From: Ferruginibacter sp.
GTDB taxonomy: Bacteria > Bacteroidota > Bacteroidia > Chitinophagales > Chitinophagaceae
Direction: 5' to 3'
Assembly: GCA_019638575.1 (NCBI GenBank)
Contig: JAHBTN010000016.1
Span: 1 to 64,000, forward strand
Length of the DNA: 64,000 nt
In this document: in pieces, positions 17,832-26,567 of the stretch
How the letters are laid out: the number at the start of each line of letters is the position of its first letter
How positions within the stretch are numbered: position 1 is the first letter of the stretch
Program-made: the position numbers and the translations under genes
Notes under the pieces: model-generated
What the model was told of the DNA's origin: nothing
What the model saw: the letters and a program-made list of their open reading frames with translations, nothing else
Databases searched by the model: none

Positions 17832-19253
17832 TTAAAGAGATTTTCGTTTTTTAAACCTGGCTATCACATCAACTACCTGTTGTACTTGTAATAATGCCGG
17901 ATTAATTTCAATAAATTTTTTAACCAGTTTGGGATTTCGATTCATGCCTGTTTCTAAATTCAATAGCGCTTCTTTAGATTTACCCAAAGCATACAAGATT
18001 GCACTTTTGTAAAAAAGAAAAATTGGTTTACCATCTGTTTGTTCAAATGCAAAGCTTGCATATTCATTTGCTTCTTCCAGCATATCCGCTGCAAACAGGC
18101 ATTTTAATAACTCTGTCCACCCTGTAATGTTTTTGGGCCTTACTCTTACTACATTACCAAAGCAGGAAATAGCATCCTCTAATTTGCCTAATTGCATATA
18201 ACATTGGCCCATAGCAAGATTATATTCCGGTTGCAAACGATGTACCTGCATGGCAATTTCTAATTTCTTTATAGCCATTTCCCAATTAGCTTCATTCATA
18301 TAAGTACAGGCAATCTTATAATTTAAATGACTGTCATCGCTATTAAGATGTGAAGCTTTTTTATAGTTAAACCTGGCTAAGGCATAATTTTTCATCTTAT
18401 CATAACAATGCCCTATGGCTTCATAAATTACATCTTCGGGCCTGGCCAGTTCAAGCACTTTTTCTAATACTTCTGCAGCTTCCTTATAACGCCTTAATCG
18501 TATATATGCATCCCCCATATTACGGTAAGCATAATCAAATTTTTCATCAATAGCAATTGCATATTGATATGCATCGATAGATTTTTCGTAAAGTTTTAAT
18601 CCCTGGTATGCGGCAGCCAGGTTAAACCAGGCAAGTTCATTATAAGGGTAGTCTTCAATAATTTTCTGGTGCAGTCTTATTCCTTCTTCATTTCTACCGG
18701 TAAAATCGGTCCAAAAACAAATCTTATAAAGCGCTTCTTCATTATTGGGTTCCAGTTCCAGGATCATTTTAAGACAATCAAAAACCTTGTCAAAATTTTC
18801 GTAATCATCATATACATCACTAAGTTCAAACAGAAGATCCAGTTTTTCTTCTCCATCAAAATCATCAATAGCGGCTTCCAGTATTTCCGCAGCTTTCTGC
18901 TGCATATCCAGGGCTAAATATGCATCAGTTTTTAATATGTACAGGTTGGTGTCTTTATTATCAAGTAATTCTGCTTCGTCTAAAATATGTAAGGCTTCCT
19001 TATATTGTTTTAAAGAAAGTAAGATATCAGCTTTTTTAATCAGCAACATGGCCGAATATGGATACTGAACAATACCGTACTCAGCGGCTTCCAGGGCTAA
19101 ATTTAACTGGTCATCTTCATCGTAATAATCAATAATACGTTCAAATGAATCTTCTTCAATAAATGAATTGGGTTTACCCGTTTTTAGGTTGTTAAACTGT
19201 TGTAACAAAGCCTTTAATTCTTCACGGTCTTGGCGGTAAGGATATTTACTCAT
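17832..19253 (-). CDS. Tetratricopeptide-repeat protein
   Basis: 473 residues, no signal peptide. From residue ~45 to ~440 it consists of successive 34-residue TPR units (clear ones: ADILLSLKQYKEALHILDEA, AWFNLAAAYQGLKLYEKSID, AYRNMGDAYIRLRRYKEAAE, YNLAMGQCYMQLGKLEDAIS). It is therefore a cytoplasmic helical scaffold for protein binding. The partner is unknown. It is the first gene of the TPR-comA-aroE unit. Confidence 0.9.
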   Translation of the reverse strand: MSKYPYRQDREELKALLQQFNNLKTGKPNSFIEEDSFERIIDYYDEDDQLNLALEAAEYGIVQYPYSAMLLIKKADILLSLKQYKEALHILDEAELLDNKDTNLYILKTDAYLALDMQQKAAEILEAAIDDFDGEEKLDLLFELSDVYDDYENFDKVFDCLKMILELEPNNEEALYKICFWTDFTGRNEEGIRLHQKIIEDYPYNELAWFNLAAAYQGLKLYEKSIDAYQYAIAIDEKFDYAYRNMGDAYIRLRRYKEAAEVLEKVLELARPEDVIYEAIGHCYDKMKNYALARFNYKKASHLNSDDSHLNYKIACTYMNEANWEMAIKKLEIAMQVHRLQPEYNLAMGQCYMQLGKLEDAISCFGNVVRVRPKNITGWTELLKCLFAADMLEEANEYASFAFEQTDGKPIFLFYKSAILYALGKSKEALLNLETGMNRNPKLVKKFIEINPALLQVQQVVDVIARFKKRKSL

Positions 19254-19384
19254 GGGCTATAGGTTATTGTAAATTAAGAAGTTTTATAGAAATTATCAAT
19301 TATTTGTAACTTTTTTTCCAGTTTAGCGTTAAAACAATGTAAAAAGATTTGATGAATGGTAATGATTTAACAAAATAAAAGCAA

Positions 19385-19392
19385 TATATTTG
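19385..19392 (+). promoter_or_regulatory. Candidate -7 box (TATATTTG)
   Basis: TATATTTG fits TAnnTTTG and lies 20 bp before the ATG of the small exported protein. A similar context (GCAA...TATATTTGTAGC...AAT) recurs at 43726-43746. No clear -33 element. Confidence 0.45.
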
Positions 19393-19412
19393 TAGCAAAT
19401 AAGATTATACCA

Positions 19413-19763
19413 ATGATGAAAACATCCAAAATGATACTGTTAATTGTAATGCTTGCCGGCATTGCTTTCAGTGCATGGGCCGATAAAGGCATTGGTAAAA
19501 AAAGCAAGGTAAAGGTTGATTTAAATATTAAAACAACAAATTCTTTACGAAACTCCATTTCCCTTAATTTAAAAACAGGCTTAAAATATACCGGCAGTTT
19601 GTTGGTAGATAGTAAGGTAGATGGCAAGGCATTAATTAATAATACCCTGCTTACTTATCAAAAGGGTAATACAGTTTATATTATACCTCACAAGCAAATA
19701 ATTGTAACTCCGGATATGGCCCAGGGCTATAGCGGAATGAAATTAATTATTAAAACACACTAA
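19413..19763 (+). CDS. Small exported protein of unknown function
   Basis: 116 residues. Residues 1-24 form a Sec signal peptide (MMKTSKMILLIVMLAGIAFSAWA, cleavage near AWA/DKG). The mature part is basic and predicted beta-rich (KVKVDLNIKTTNSLRNSISLNLKTGLKYTGSLLVDSKV...GNTVYIIPHKQIIVTP). No family recognised. It stands alone with its own candidate promoter, so it is probably a real, independently expressed gene. Confidence 0.75.
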   Translation: MMKTSKMILLIVMLAGIAFSAWADKGIGKKSKVKVDLNIKTTNSLRNSISLNLKTGLKYTGSLLVDSKVDGKALINNTLLTYQKGNTVYIIPHKQIIVTPDMAQGYSGMKLIIKTH

Positions 19764-19807
19764 AGTACTTTACTGCTTTAGTTTAGCATCAATCACTCTC
19801 TGTTATT

Positions 19808-20461
19808 TCAATTACCTCTTTTTAATTTTTGGTTTTCTTCATACGTCATAACTCTATAACCTGATGTTGGAAAATCGAACATAGAAACAGGAACAGGATC
19901 GTAACTGATTTTAGCCAATGTGTATTTAAATTTCATTTTGCCCGATTCAATCTCATATTGTATTGCAAGCCCGGGCAGGTCGCTGAAAGTGGCATCATAT
20001 TCTTTATTAGCCGGTATTATATCAGGTGCATAATACACTTCAAATGTTCTTCCATCGGCCATTTTTGCAATAGCTTTTTGGGTATTATATCCTTCTATTT
20101 TTTTTGTTTCATTAGTTAGCTCAAACCTGATATCGCTGTACATTTTATTTTTTGCTTTCCAGTTTTCTTTGTTTAAAGTTATCATCAGCTTCTGGCCGCT
20201 AAATTCTTTTAATATTACAGCATTATCCTGTTTTGAATTGAAAATGGTTATCTCTTTACCCAGTGGGCTAATCATATCGGTACGGGTATTTTTCCCTTTT
20301 AAATAAACAATGGTAGAAGCACCATCAATTTGTGAATTATTGCCGGTATAAATTACCGTATTATATGTAAGTGTTGCTTCTGCAATTGTTCTTTGAGCAA
20401 TTACAGTATTGCTTATAAAAAATGTGATTATTAATGTTGGTATAAATAATATTCTTTTCAT
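19808..20461 (-). CDS. Exported GLPGLI/DUF4412-like protein
   Basis: 217 residues. Signal peptide 1-22 (ending VIAQ). The mature part is beta-rich: TIAEATLTYNTVIY, FNSKQDNAVILKEFSGQKLMITL, and FSDLPGLAIQYEIESGKMKFKYTLAKI, which resembles the motif that names the GLPGLI family. Such proteins are frequent, uncharacterised periplasmic or outer-membrane-associated proteins of Bacteroidota. Family membership is by motif resemblance only. Confidence 0.75.
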   Translation of the reverse strand: MKRILFIPTLIITFFISNTVIAQRTIAEATLTYNTVIYTGNNSQIDGASTIVYLKGKNTRTDMISPLGKEITIFNSKQDNAVILKEFSGQKLMITLNKENWKAKNKMYSDIRFELTNETKKIEGYNTQKAIAKMADGRTFEVYYAPDIIPANKEYDATFSDLPGLAIQYEIESGKMKFKYTLAKISYDPVPVSMFDFPTSGYRVMTYEENQKLKRGN

Positions 20462-20520
20462 TTTACCTTGTTAATGTTTAAAGTTAATAAAATCCCGTGC
20501 CAAGATTACTAATTGCGTAA

Positions 20521-20558
20521 AATTAAAAACCTGTATGCTATAAAACAACATACAGGTT
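20521..20558 (-). terminator. Terminator after yidC
   Basis: The 10-bp stem AACCTGTATG / CATACAGGTT with an 11-nt loop is followed on the minus strand by TTTTTAATTTT. It starts 25 bp after the yidC stop codon. Confidence 0.85.
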
Positions 20559-20582
20559 ATGAAACCTTTAACATTAAGGATT

Positions 20583-22427
20583 CTATTTATTATTTTTCTT
20601 CTTTAATTCCTGCAGTTTTTTATTACTCTCCTGCATAGCCTGTAACCGCTCCTGGAATTTACTTTGTTTAACGGGTTTTTTCCGGTTTTCTGCAATTTGC
20701 GCCAGTATTTTCTCGTGGTTGATGATATACTTCTGAATTACTATTTGCAGGATTAGTGTAATAGTATTAGAAACAGTATAATACCATGTTAACGCCGAAG
20801 GAAGGTTGTTAAACACCCCAAGCAACAAAACCGGGAAAATATATGGCATGTACTTCATTACAGGATTACTATTATCCTGCATGGTGCTCATACTGTAAAT
20901 AGAAATGATTAAACTTGTAAGGGTTGCTGTAATTGTAAATAAACTTACATGATCGCCGTAAAAAGGGATTGAGAAGGGCAATTGTGCAATTGAGTCATAA
21001 GCAGCCAGGTCTTTGGCCCAAAGAAAACTTTGCCCACGCAGTGAAATGTTTGACTGGAAGAAATAATACAACGACATAAATATCGGTATTTGCAGCAGAG
21101 CCGGTAAACACCCACCCAACGGGTTTACACCTGCCGATTTCCACAACTTCATTTGTTCCATGCTAAACGCCTGTTTATCGTCTCCAAACTTTTCTTTTAG
21201 CCTGTCTATTTCCGGTTTTAAGGCTTTCATCTTAGCGCCACTTAGGTAACTTTTATAAAGTATGGGTGAAGTTATCAGGCGTATTAAAAGTGTTAATAGA
21301 AACACTACCATTCCCATGCTGGCTATATTTTTTCTTAAAAAATCAAATGCCGGCAATAAAAAATGGCGGTTAATATATTTTACAAAAGCAAAAACACCAC
21401 TACCGTAAGGAACAATGTTTTCCATTTTATTATCCAACTTACTAAGTACATTGTAATCGCTTGGGCCATAATAAAGTTGCAAAGGAATATCAGCGTTTGC
21501 ACCACCCTGTAATGCAATACTACAGTTAGCGGTAGTTTGTGCTATAATATGTTGTACCGTATCATGCGGAACCACCCATTTAACAAATGCATGTTGAAAC
21601 TTATTTTTTGCAGTTAATGCAGCAATAAAGAATTGTTGTTTTACAGCCAGCCAGTCAACCGGTTTATTAAACTCTTTATCACTGCCATTGCCCAGGTATT
21701 CAAAATCATAACTACCGTCTTTTAAGTAACAAATATGGGTTTGCTGCCGTTCATATTTTATATCCTTTTCTGCTTCGGGGGTTTCTGTTTGCCAAAGCAG
21801 GTTAATAGTATTGTTTGTTACAAGTTTATCGGCGCCTTTTAATACTATATTAAAATCAACTACATAACTATCGGGCTTAAGTGTGTATTGATGAATTACC
21901 TCTTTGCCGGTAGAATCTTTTAAAACAAAGGATAAGGTTTGAGACTTATCAGGATTGGTAATTACTTTACCGGGTAAAAAACCCACATCGCCTGTTTGTA
22001 TAGTGGTATTATGCCCTGCATTTATTGGATATGATAATTTATTAAAGTTACCAGTAACGGTATAAATCGGTTGCCCATCAAAAGTTTTAAAATTTTTAAG
22101 CTGTACCGTTTTAGGTTGGCCACCTTTATTAGTAAAAACTACTTTTATTAAATTGTTTTCAAGGGTATCAAAAAGTTCTTTTTTTGATGTATCGCTTATA
22201 AATGAAGCTGGTAATTGAGATTGAATTTTTTTTATTGAATCTGTAACTAACGAATCCTTAAGTACCGCTAAAGAATCTACTTTTGGTTTTGTTGCTGCAA
22301 TAGAATCCTCAATTCTTTTTTTTTCGGTTAAAAATGCCTGGTTACTCCGGCTGTTAATGATAAACATACCAATCAGTAGTATTCCTATCAAAATAAAACC
22401 AATAACCGTGTTCTTATCCATTCCCAT
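20583..22427 (-). CDS. yidC: Membrane protein insertase YidC
   Basis: 614 residues from ATG 22427 (MGMDKNTVIGFILIG); the TTG three codons upstream is less likely. Inserts and folds inner-membrane proteins with or without SecYEG. One N-terminal membrane segment (~6-25), a large periplasmic beta-sandwich (~60-335), then the conserved five-helix insertase domain (~350-580) with ITSPILYKSYLSGAKMKALKPEI and PIFMSLYYFF. The C-terminus is strongly basic, as in ribosome-contacting YidC tails. Preceded by a TACCTTTG box. Confidence 0.97.
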   Translation of the reverse strand: MGMDKNTVIGFILIGILLIGMFIINSRSNQAFLTEKKRIEDSIAATKPKVDSLAVLKDSLVTDSIKKIQSQLPASFISDTSKKELFDTLENNLIKVVFTNKGGQPKTVQLKNFKTFDGQPIYTVTGNFNKLSYPINAGHNTTIQTGDVGFLPGKVITNPDKSQTLSFVLKDSTGKEVIHQYTLKPDSYVVDFNIVLKGADKLVTNNTINLLWQTETPEAEKDIKYERQQTHICYLKDGSYDFEYLGNGSDKEFNKPVDWLAVKQQFFIAALTAKNKFQHAFVKWVVPHDTVQHIIAQTTANCSIALQGGANADIPLQLYYGPSDYNVLSKLDNKMENIVPYGSGVFAFVKYINRHFLLPAFDFLRKNIASMGMVVFLLTLLIRLITSPILYKSYLSGAKMKALKPEIDRLKEKFGDDKQAFSMEQMKLWKSAGVNPLGGCLPALLQIPIFMSLYYFFQSNISLRGQSFLWAKDLAAYDSIAQLPFSIPFYGDHVSLFTITATLTSLIISIYSMSTMQDNSNPVMKYMPYIFPVLLLGVFNNLPSALTWYYTVSNTITLILQIVIQKYIINHEKILAQIAENRKKPVKQSKFQERLQAMQESNKKLQELKKKNNK

Positions 22428-22447
22428 TATATACAATTTTAAGGTGG

Positions 22448-22455
22448 CAAAGGTA
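22448..22455 (-). promoter_or_regulatory. -7 box upstream of yidC (TACCTTTG)
   Basis: The minus strand reads TACCTTTG, an exact TAnnTTTG match identical to the rpsL and rplY boxes, 20 bp before the yidC ATG. The -33 element is weak. Confidence 0.5.
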
Positions 22456-22485
22456 ATTAAAGTTTAACGCAACAGGTTGCCTGTT

Positions 22486-22518
22486 ACAAAAAAAGCCTCC
22501 CGGTATTTGGAGAGGCTT
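22486..22518 (-). terminator. Terminator after rplY
   Basis: The stem AAGCCTC / GAGGCTT around a 12-nt loop is followed on the minus strand by TTTTTTT. It starts 22 bp after the rplY stop. Confidence 0.85.
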
Positions 22519-22539
22519 AAAACTAAGTTTTCCTTAATA

Positions 22540-23172
22540 TTATTTTTTTGTTTCACCTGCAGCAGGGGCCGGGGCAGCAGCAGCTGTAGCATCGGCAGCT
22601 TTGGGTGCAGCAGATTCTTCCTGTTTCAATTGCCTTGTCATAGTAACAGAAGCAATAGGAATACGTGGAGAATTTAAGATTTCCATATTATCTGCTTTAA
22701 TATCCTGTACCCTTATATTTTCATTTAATTCAAGGTTTTCAATATTCACTTCAATATGCTCTTTAAGGTATTTTGGTAAAGTTTTTACCTTAATAGTTTT
22801 CATTTTAGTAACCAGTTTACCACCAGCTTTAACACCTGCCGGTGTACCTGTATAATGCAATGGTAAAGTTGCAATCACTTTTTTATCTTCAATAAGTTCC
22901 AAAAAATCTACATGTTGTAACTGATCGGTAACTTTATGAAACTGCAGGTCTTTTAAAATACAGCGATAAGTTTTTCCTTCGATGGCAATATTTGCCAAAA
23001 TAAATTCTGATGTGTAAACGATGTCTTTAAAAGCAGTTGCAGGAGCTGAGAAATTAATCTCTGAAGAACCACCATAAATTACACCGGGCACCATTTTCTG
23101 AGAGCGAAGTTGGCGGGTGGCTTTTTTTCCGCTTTCGGTCCTCAGTTGTCCTTCGATTGTAATTGATTTCAT
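22540..23172 (-). CDS. rplY: 50S ribosomal protein L25 (Ctc type)
   Basis: 210 residues, the long two-domain form. The N-terminal domain binds 5S rRNA (ITIEGQLRTESGKKATRQLRSQKMVPGVIYGG) and the TL5/Ctc beta domain spans ~95-180 (ATLPLHYTGTPAGVKAGGKL). A short Ala/Pro-rich tail ending AAGETKK is probably disordered. It follows prs by 124 bp on the same strand, but has its own -7 box. Confidence 0.96.
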   Translation of the reverse strand: MKSITIEGQLRTESGKKATRQLRSQKMVPGVIYGGSSEINFSAPATAFKDIVYTSEFILANIAIEGKTYRCILKDLQFHKVTDQLQHVDFLELIEDKKVIATLPLHYTGTPAGVKAGGKLVTKMKTIKVKTLPKYLKEHIEVNIENLELNENIRVQDIKADNMEILNSPRIPIASVTMTRQLKQEESAAPKAADATAAAAPAPAAGETKK

Positions 23173-23197
23173 TGTTTTATAATTTTTTAATGAGGCG

Positions 23198-23205
23198 CAA
23201 AGGTA
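23198..23205 (-). promoter_or_regulatory. -7 box upstream of rplY (TACCTTTG)
   Basis: The minus strand reads TACCTTTG 25 bp before the rplY start, matching the Bacteroidota -7 consensus. Confidence 0.5.
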
Positions 23206-23296
23206 GGTAATAAATGAGTAATTTAATAACTAAAAAATGGATTATTTAAGTTTTTACACCATGTATCCTAATCCATATTAATGCATTATTATTCAT

Positions 23297-24250
23297 TTAT
23301 TTCTTATTAGCCATCCTGCTACGCAAGAACAGGCTGTTAATGCTCTTATTTTCAAAAGCATTACGTATGGTAACTGCAAACAATTCGTCGGTAGATAACA
23401 CTTTTATCTTACTACATTCGCCCCGTATGGGAATTGTATCACAAACCACTAATTCTTCCAAAACACTATCTTCAATATTTTTATAGGCATTGCCGCTTAA
23501 AACCGGATGGGTACACAAAGCCCTAACGCTCCTGGCCCCGTTATCTTTCATTAAAGCAGCACTCTTTGCAAGGGTTCCTCCTGTATCGCACATATCATCA
23601 ATTAATACAACATCCCTGTCGGTAACATCGCCTATAACTACCATACTGGCTATTTCATTGGCCCTTTTCCGGTGTTTATCACAAATAACCATTTCGCATT
23701 CAAAATAAGTAGCAACCTCCCTGATGCGGTTTGCACTTCCTACGTCGGGTGCGGCAAAAATAAGGTTGGGTAATTTTAAATTTTCAATATAAGGAATGAA
23801 TATTGCTGAAGAATCCAAATGATCAACAGGTATATCAAAATAGCCTTGTATTTGCGGTGCATGTAAATCCATAGTAATTACCCTATCGGCACCTGCAGCC
23901 GTTAGCATATTTGCTACCAGTTTAGAACCAATGGCAACCCTTGGCCTGTCTTTCCTGTCTTGCCTTGCCAACCCATAGTAAGGTATTACAGCAATCACTT
24001 TATAGGCCGATGCTCTTTTAGCTGCATCAATCATCAATAATAATTCCATCAGGTTATCTGCAGGCGCATAAGTGCTTTGTATTAAAAAAACAAACCGACC
24101 CCTGATACTCTCTTTAAACTCCACATAAATTTCGCCATCGCTAAAACGCTGTATGTTTACTTTGCCAAGTGGTTCTCCAAATTTCCTGGCTATTTTTTCG
24201 GCAAGGTATTGCGAACCGGTACCTGAAAAAATTTTTGCATTTGATTCCAT
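23297..24250 (-). CDS. prs: Ribose-phosphate pyrophosphokinase
   Basis: 317 residues, normal length. Makes PRPP from ribose-5-phosphate and ATP for nucleotide, His and Trp synthesis. Seen: FSDGEIYVEF, the flexible loop YYGLARQDRKDRPR, the MDLHAPQIQGYF block, and the PRPP loop VVLIDDMCDTGGT. Divergent from radC, 78 bp apart. The order prs-rplY is common in bacteria. Confidence 0.98.
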   Translation of the reverse strand: MESNAKIFSGTGSQYLAEKIARKFGEPLGKVNIQRFSDGEIYVEFKESIRGRFVFLIQSTYAPADNLMELLLMIDAAKRASAYKVIAVIPYYGLARQDRKDRPRVAIGSKLVANMLTAAGADRVITMDLHAPQIQGYFDIPVDHLDSSAIFIPYIENLKLPNLIFAAPDVGSANRIREVATYFECEMVICDKHRKRANEIASMVVIGDVTDRDVVLIDDMCDTGGTLAKSAALMKDNGARSVRALCTHPVLSGNAYKNIEDSVLEELVVCDTIPIRGECSKIKVLSTDELFAVTIRNAFENKSINSLFLRSRMANKK

Positions 24251-24328
24251 ATATAGATTATATTGAGGTAGGTAATATTTTTATCCTGCGAAATTATCAT
24301 TTAGTTTACATGATTTATCAGGCATTTT

Positions 24329-25030
24329 ATGGAAAATACCAACAAGACTTCCACATCTATAAAATCTTGGGCAACAGACGACCGGCCCAGGGAGAAATTA
24401 CTCACAAAAGGAGCTTCGGCATTAAGTAATTCGGAATTACTTGCCATTTTGCTAAATAATGGAAGCAAAAATAAAAGTGCTGTTGATTTGGCAAAAGAAG
24501 TATTAAAGCTTGGGCGTGATAATCTTAATGAACTGGGAAAGTTATCATTAAATGATTTTAAGAAGATAAATGGTATTGGTGATGCAAAGTCTATTATAAT
24601 TGCTGCAGCTCTGGAGTTAGGAAGAAGAAGACATACAGGTGATAATTTAGATAAAATAGTAGTGAAGGAAAGCAGGGATGTTGCTAAATACCTGCAAACT
24701 CAACTAAAAGATCATACTTATGAAGTTTTTGCTGTTTTGTTCTTAAACCAGGCCAATAAGATTAATCATTTTGAAATAGTCAGTAAAGGAGGTATTACCG
24801 GAACAGTAGCCGACCCCCGTATTATTCTTAAAAAAGCCCTGGATAATAATGCTACTTCGCTTGTATTATGCCATAACCATCCATCGGGTAATTTGCGCCC
24901 AAGCAAAGCTGATGAAGAACTTACTAAAAAAATTGCTGAAGCCGCACGGTATATGGATATTAAAGTGATTGACCATTTAATAGTAAGTGAAGAAGGTTAT
25001 TACAGCTTTGCAGATGAAGGTTTACTTTAG
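24329..25030 (+). CDS. radC: RadC-family JAB/JAMM protein
   Basis: 233 residues. The N-terminal UPF0758 helix-hairpin-helix part (~20-100, KINGIGDAKS) is followed by a JAB/MPN metalloprotease-like domain whose zinc motif is complete: H182-x-H184 in CHNHPSG and D195 in SKADEE. Despite the name, a repair role is not established for the family. Start ATG 24329. Single gene, convergent with the DUF3467 gene. Confidence 0.95.
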   Translation: MENTNKTSTSIKSWATDDRPREKLLTKGASALSNSELLAILLNNGSKNKSAVDLAKEVLKLGRDNLNELGKLSLNDFKKINGIGDAKSIIIAAALELGRRRHTGDNLDKIVVKESRDVAKYLQTQLKDHTYEVFAVLFLNQANKINHFEIVSKGGITGTVADPRIILKKALDNNATSLVLCHNHPSGNLRPSKADEELTKKIAEAARYMDIKVIDHLIVSEEGYYSFADEGLL

Positions 25031-25083
25031 CAATTTGTATATTATGTTGTTGCCCCCTTAAGTTAAAATATACCAATAGTTAA

Positions 25084-25398
25084 TTATGCCTGTGCAGTTG
25101 GCCCACCAAAATTAAACGGAATTTCAACTGCATCTATATCCTGGATAGTGCCGTTTGTTGTTTCAAATTTTTTAATATTTTCTACAATAGCTTTCATAAA
25201 CCGTTTGGCGTGAAACGGTGTTAATATAATACGGCTTTTTACTTTACTCTTGGGTGTACCGGGCATTACGTTTACAAAGTCAATTACAAATTCGGCATGG
25301 CTATGTGTAATAATGGCAAGGTTGGCATATTGCCCTTCCGAAACATCTTCTGAAATCTCTATATTAATTTGATTTGGCTGTTCTGTATTATTATTCAT
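25084..25398 (-). CDS. DUF3467 family protein
   Basis: 104 residues from ATG 25398 (MNNNTEQPNQINIEISE); an in-frame upstream extension runs through the promoter and is not used. The protein matches small DUF3467 proteins widespread in Bacteroidota: GQYANLAIITHSHAEFVIDFVNVMPGTPKSKVKSRIILTPFHAKRFMKAI. Function unknown. A TATATTTG box lies 15 bp upstream. Confidence 0.88.
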   Translation of the reverse strand: MNNNTEQPNQINIEISEDVSEGQYANLAIITHSHAEFVIDFVNVMPGTPKSKVKSRIILTPFHAKRFMKAIVENIKKFETTNGTIQDIDAVEIPFNFGGPTAQA

Positions 25399-25412
25399 CT
25401 TCAATTTTTTTA

Positions 25413-25420
25413 CAAATATA
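25413..25420 (-). promoter_or_regulatory. -7 box for the DUF3467 gene (TATATTTG)
   Basis: The minus strand reads TATATTTG (TAnnTTTG) 15 bp before the ATG and directly downstream of the terminator of the susCD-DUF1735 locus. A new transcription unit therefore begins here. Confidence 0.5.
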
Positions 25421-25461
25421 AAATATAAAAACAAAGGGCTTCACCATGTGAAGCCCTTTGT
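25421..25461 (-). terminator. Terminator of the susC-susD-DUF1735 locus
   Basis: A perfect 14-bp stem, ACAAAGGGCTTCAC / GTGAAGCCCTTTGT, with a 3-nt loop is followed on the minus strand by TTTTATATTTTA. It begins 34 bp after the DUF1735 gene's stop. Confidence 0.9.
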
Positions 25462-25494
25462 AAATAATTATATTATTTAACTTAAGTTATAATT

Positions 25495-26502
25495 TTACCT
25501 TGGCCCGGTATATTTAAGGGTTTGTGTCCATTCCCTTGTTGCGGACGGATCAAATACACCACCCGGGTTATTATAACCATATTTTACATAAAATGTTTTT
25601 GATGGTGGGTCGTAATGAGAATTATACCCGGCAGACATTGTATAAAAAGTTGAAGCGCCTACATATGCATTTTGTACAGTAACAGCAAAAGTGCTTGGGT
25701 TTACAGTATACTCCGGTTCCTGAGCACCAAAATAACTAAAGCCACCACCTAAAATTGAAGGTTGTGCAAATGCGCCGGCAAGAGGCCAATATATTTTACA
25801 TGCATTAGCGCCTGTTGTTATTAATTCAACCTCTGTTGAGGCGCAGGTATAGCCCGGATTTGATGAAGGGTGATAGTTACAGAAGTCATCTGTATAAACA
25901 CCATCATAATTGTTTTTAGCGCCAATTTGCAAGATTACAGAATTAGCAACCTGCGAAATTTTACCGGTTGCATCAATAGTAGTAATTGTAAATGCTAAAC
26001 CATACAGGTTACTTGGGTCTAATACAGTAGCATTGGGTATATTAATTTCAATTTGCTTTGCAAATTCACCCGGTGCAAATGTTACTGTAAAATTGCCACC
26101 CTGTCCACCAGTTTTAACAATACCAGCGGCTGGTACTACAGTGTACCAATCTGCAGGTAATTGATAAAGAAACAAGCCACTTGAGTTTGTATTGTTAAAA
26201 TTAGTTATGGCGCTTGTATCGTCCTTTATAGTAATAACAGTTGTGCTGTTTAAAGCGCTATTATTAGGCACATCTCGTCTAATATCAACCACTGCTTTAG
26301 ATAAAGTGAATGGTGTATTAACAAAACTGATAGCTTCTGAAATAACAGAGGGGTCAGATGCAACACCACCATTAAGAATTTTTACAATCGTTTGGCCTGC
26401 ATCACCCATTGGCTCGGGAGTAGTAATTTTTTTACAGGCGCTAAACGAAAAGGCAGCTACAGTAAGAATTGCTAATAGCTTTTTTAAGTTTATATATTTC
26501 AT
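25495..26502 (-). CDS. DUF1735-type SusE-position lipoprotein
   Basis: 335 residues from ATG 26502 (MKYINLKKLLAILTVAAF). Lipobox SFSAC with the acylated cysteine followed by KK. Residues ~45-185 form a DUF1735-type beta-sandwich (TLSKAVVDIRRDVPN, NSSGLFLYQLPADWYTV, GEFAKQIEINIP, YGLAFTI). The C-terminal ~150 residues are a beta-rich domain starting YDGVYTDDFCNY. Proteins in this position downstream of susD usually bind glycans or other nutrients at the cell surface (inference). An intercistronic hairpin separates it from susD. Confidence 0.85.
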   Translation of the reverse strand: MKYINLKKLLAILTVAAFSFSACKKITTPEPMGDAGQTIVKILNGGVASDPSVISEAISFVNTPFTLSKAVVDIRRDVPNNSALNSTTVITIKDDTSAITNFNNTNSSGLFLYQLPADWYTVVPAAGIVKTGGQGGNFTVTFAPGEFAKQIEINIPNATVLDPSNLYGLAFTITTIDATGKISQVANSVILQIGAKNNYDGVYTDDFCNYHPSSNPGYTCASTEVELITTGANACKIYWPLAGAFAQPSILGGGFSYFGAQEPEYTVNPSTFAVTVQNAYVGASTFYTMSAGYNSHYDPPSKTFYVKYGYNNPGGVFDPSATREWTQTLKYTGPR

Positions 26503-26530
26503 CGTTGTGTAATTTTTGTTTTTATTATTA

Positions 26531-26559
26531 TTGCGTTGCCCAAATAATGGGCAACGCAA
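26531..26559 (-). promoter_or_regulatory. Intercistronic hairpin between susD and the DUF1735 gene
   Basis: A perfect 12-bp stem TTGCGTTGCCCA / TGGGCAACGCAA with a 5-nt loop lies 9 bp after the susD stop. On the minus strand it is followed by AATAATAATAAAAAC, not a T run, so it looks like an mRNA 3'-end stabiliser or processing signal rather than a full terminator. Confidence 0.65.
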
Positions 26560-26567
26560 AGTTAATT

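Noticed and set aside
26503-26559. 19-codon N-terminal extension of the DUF1735 lipoprotein
   Set aside because: It runs through the intercistronic hairpin and would displace the lipoprotein signal peptide from the N-terminus; ATG 26502 gives a proper signal.
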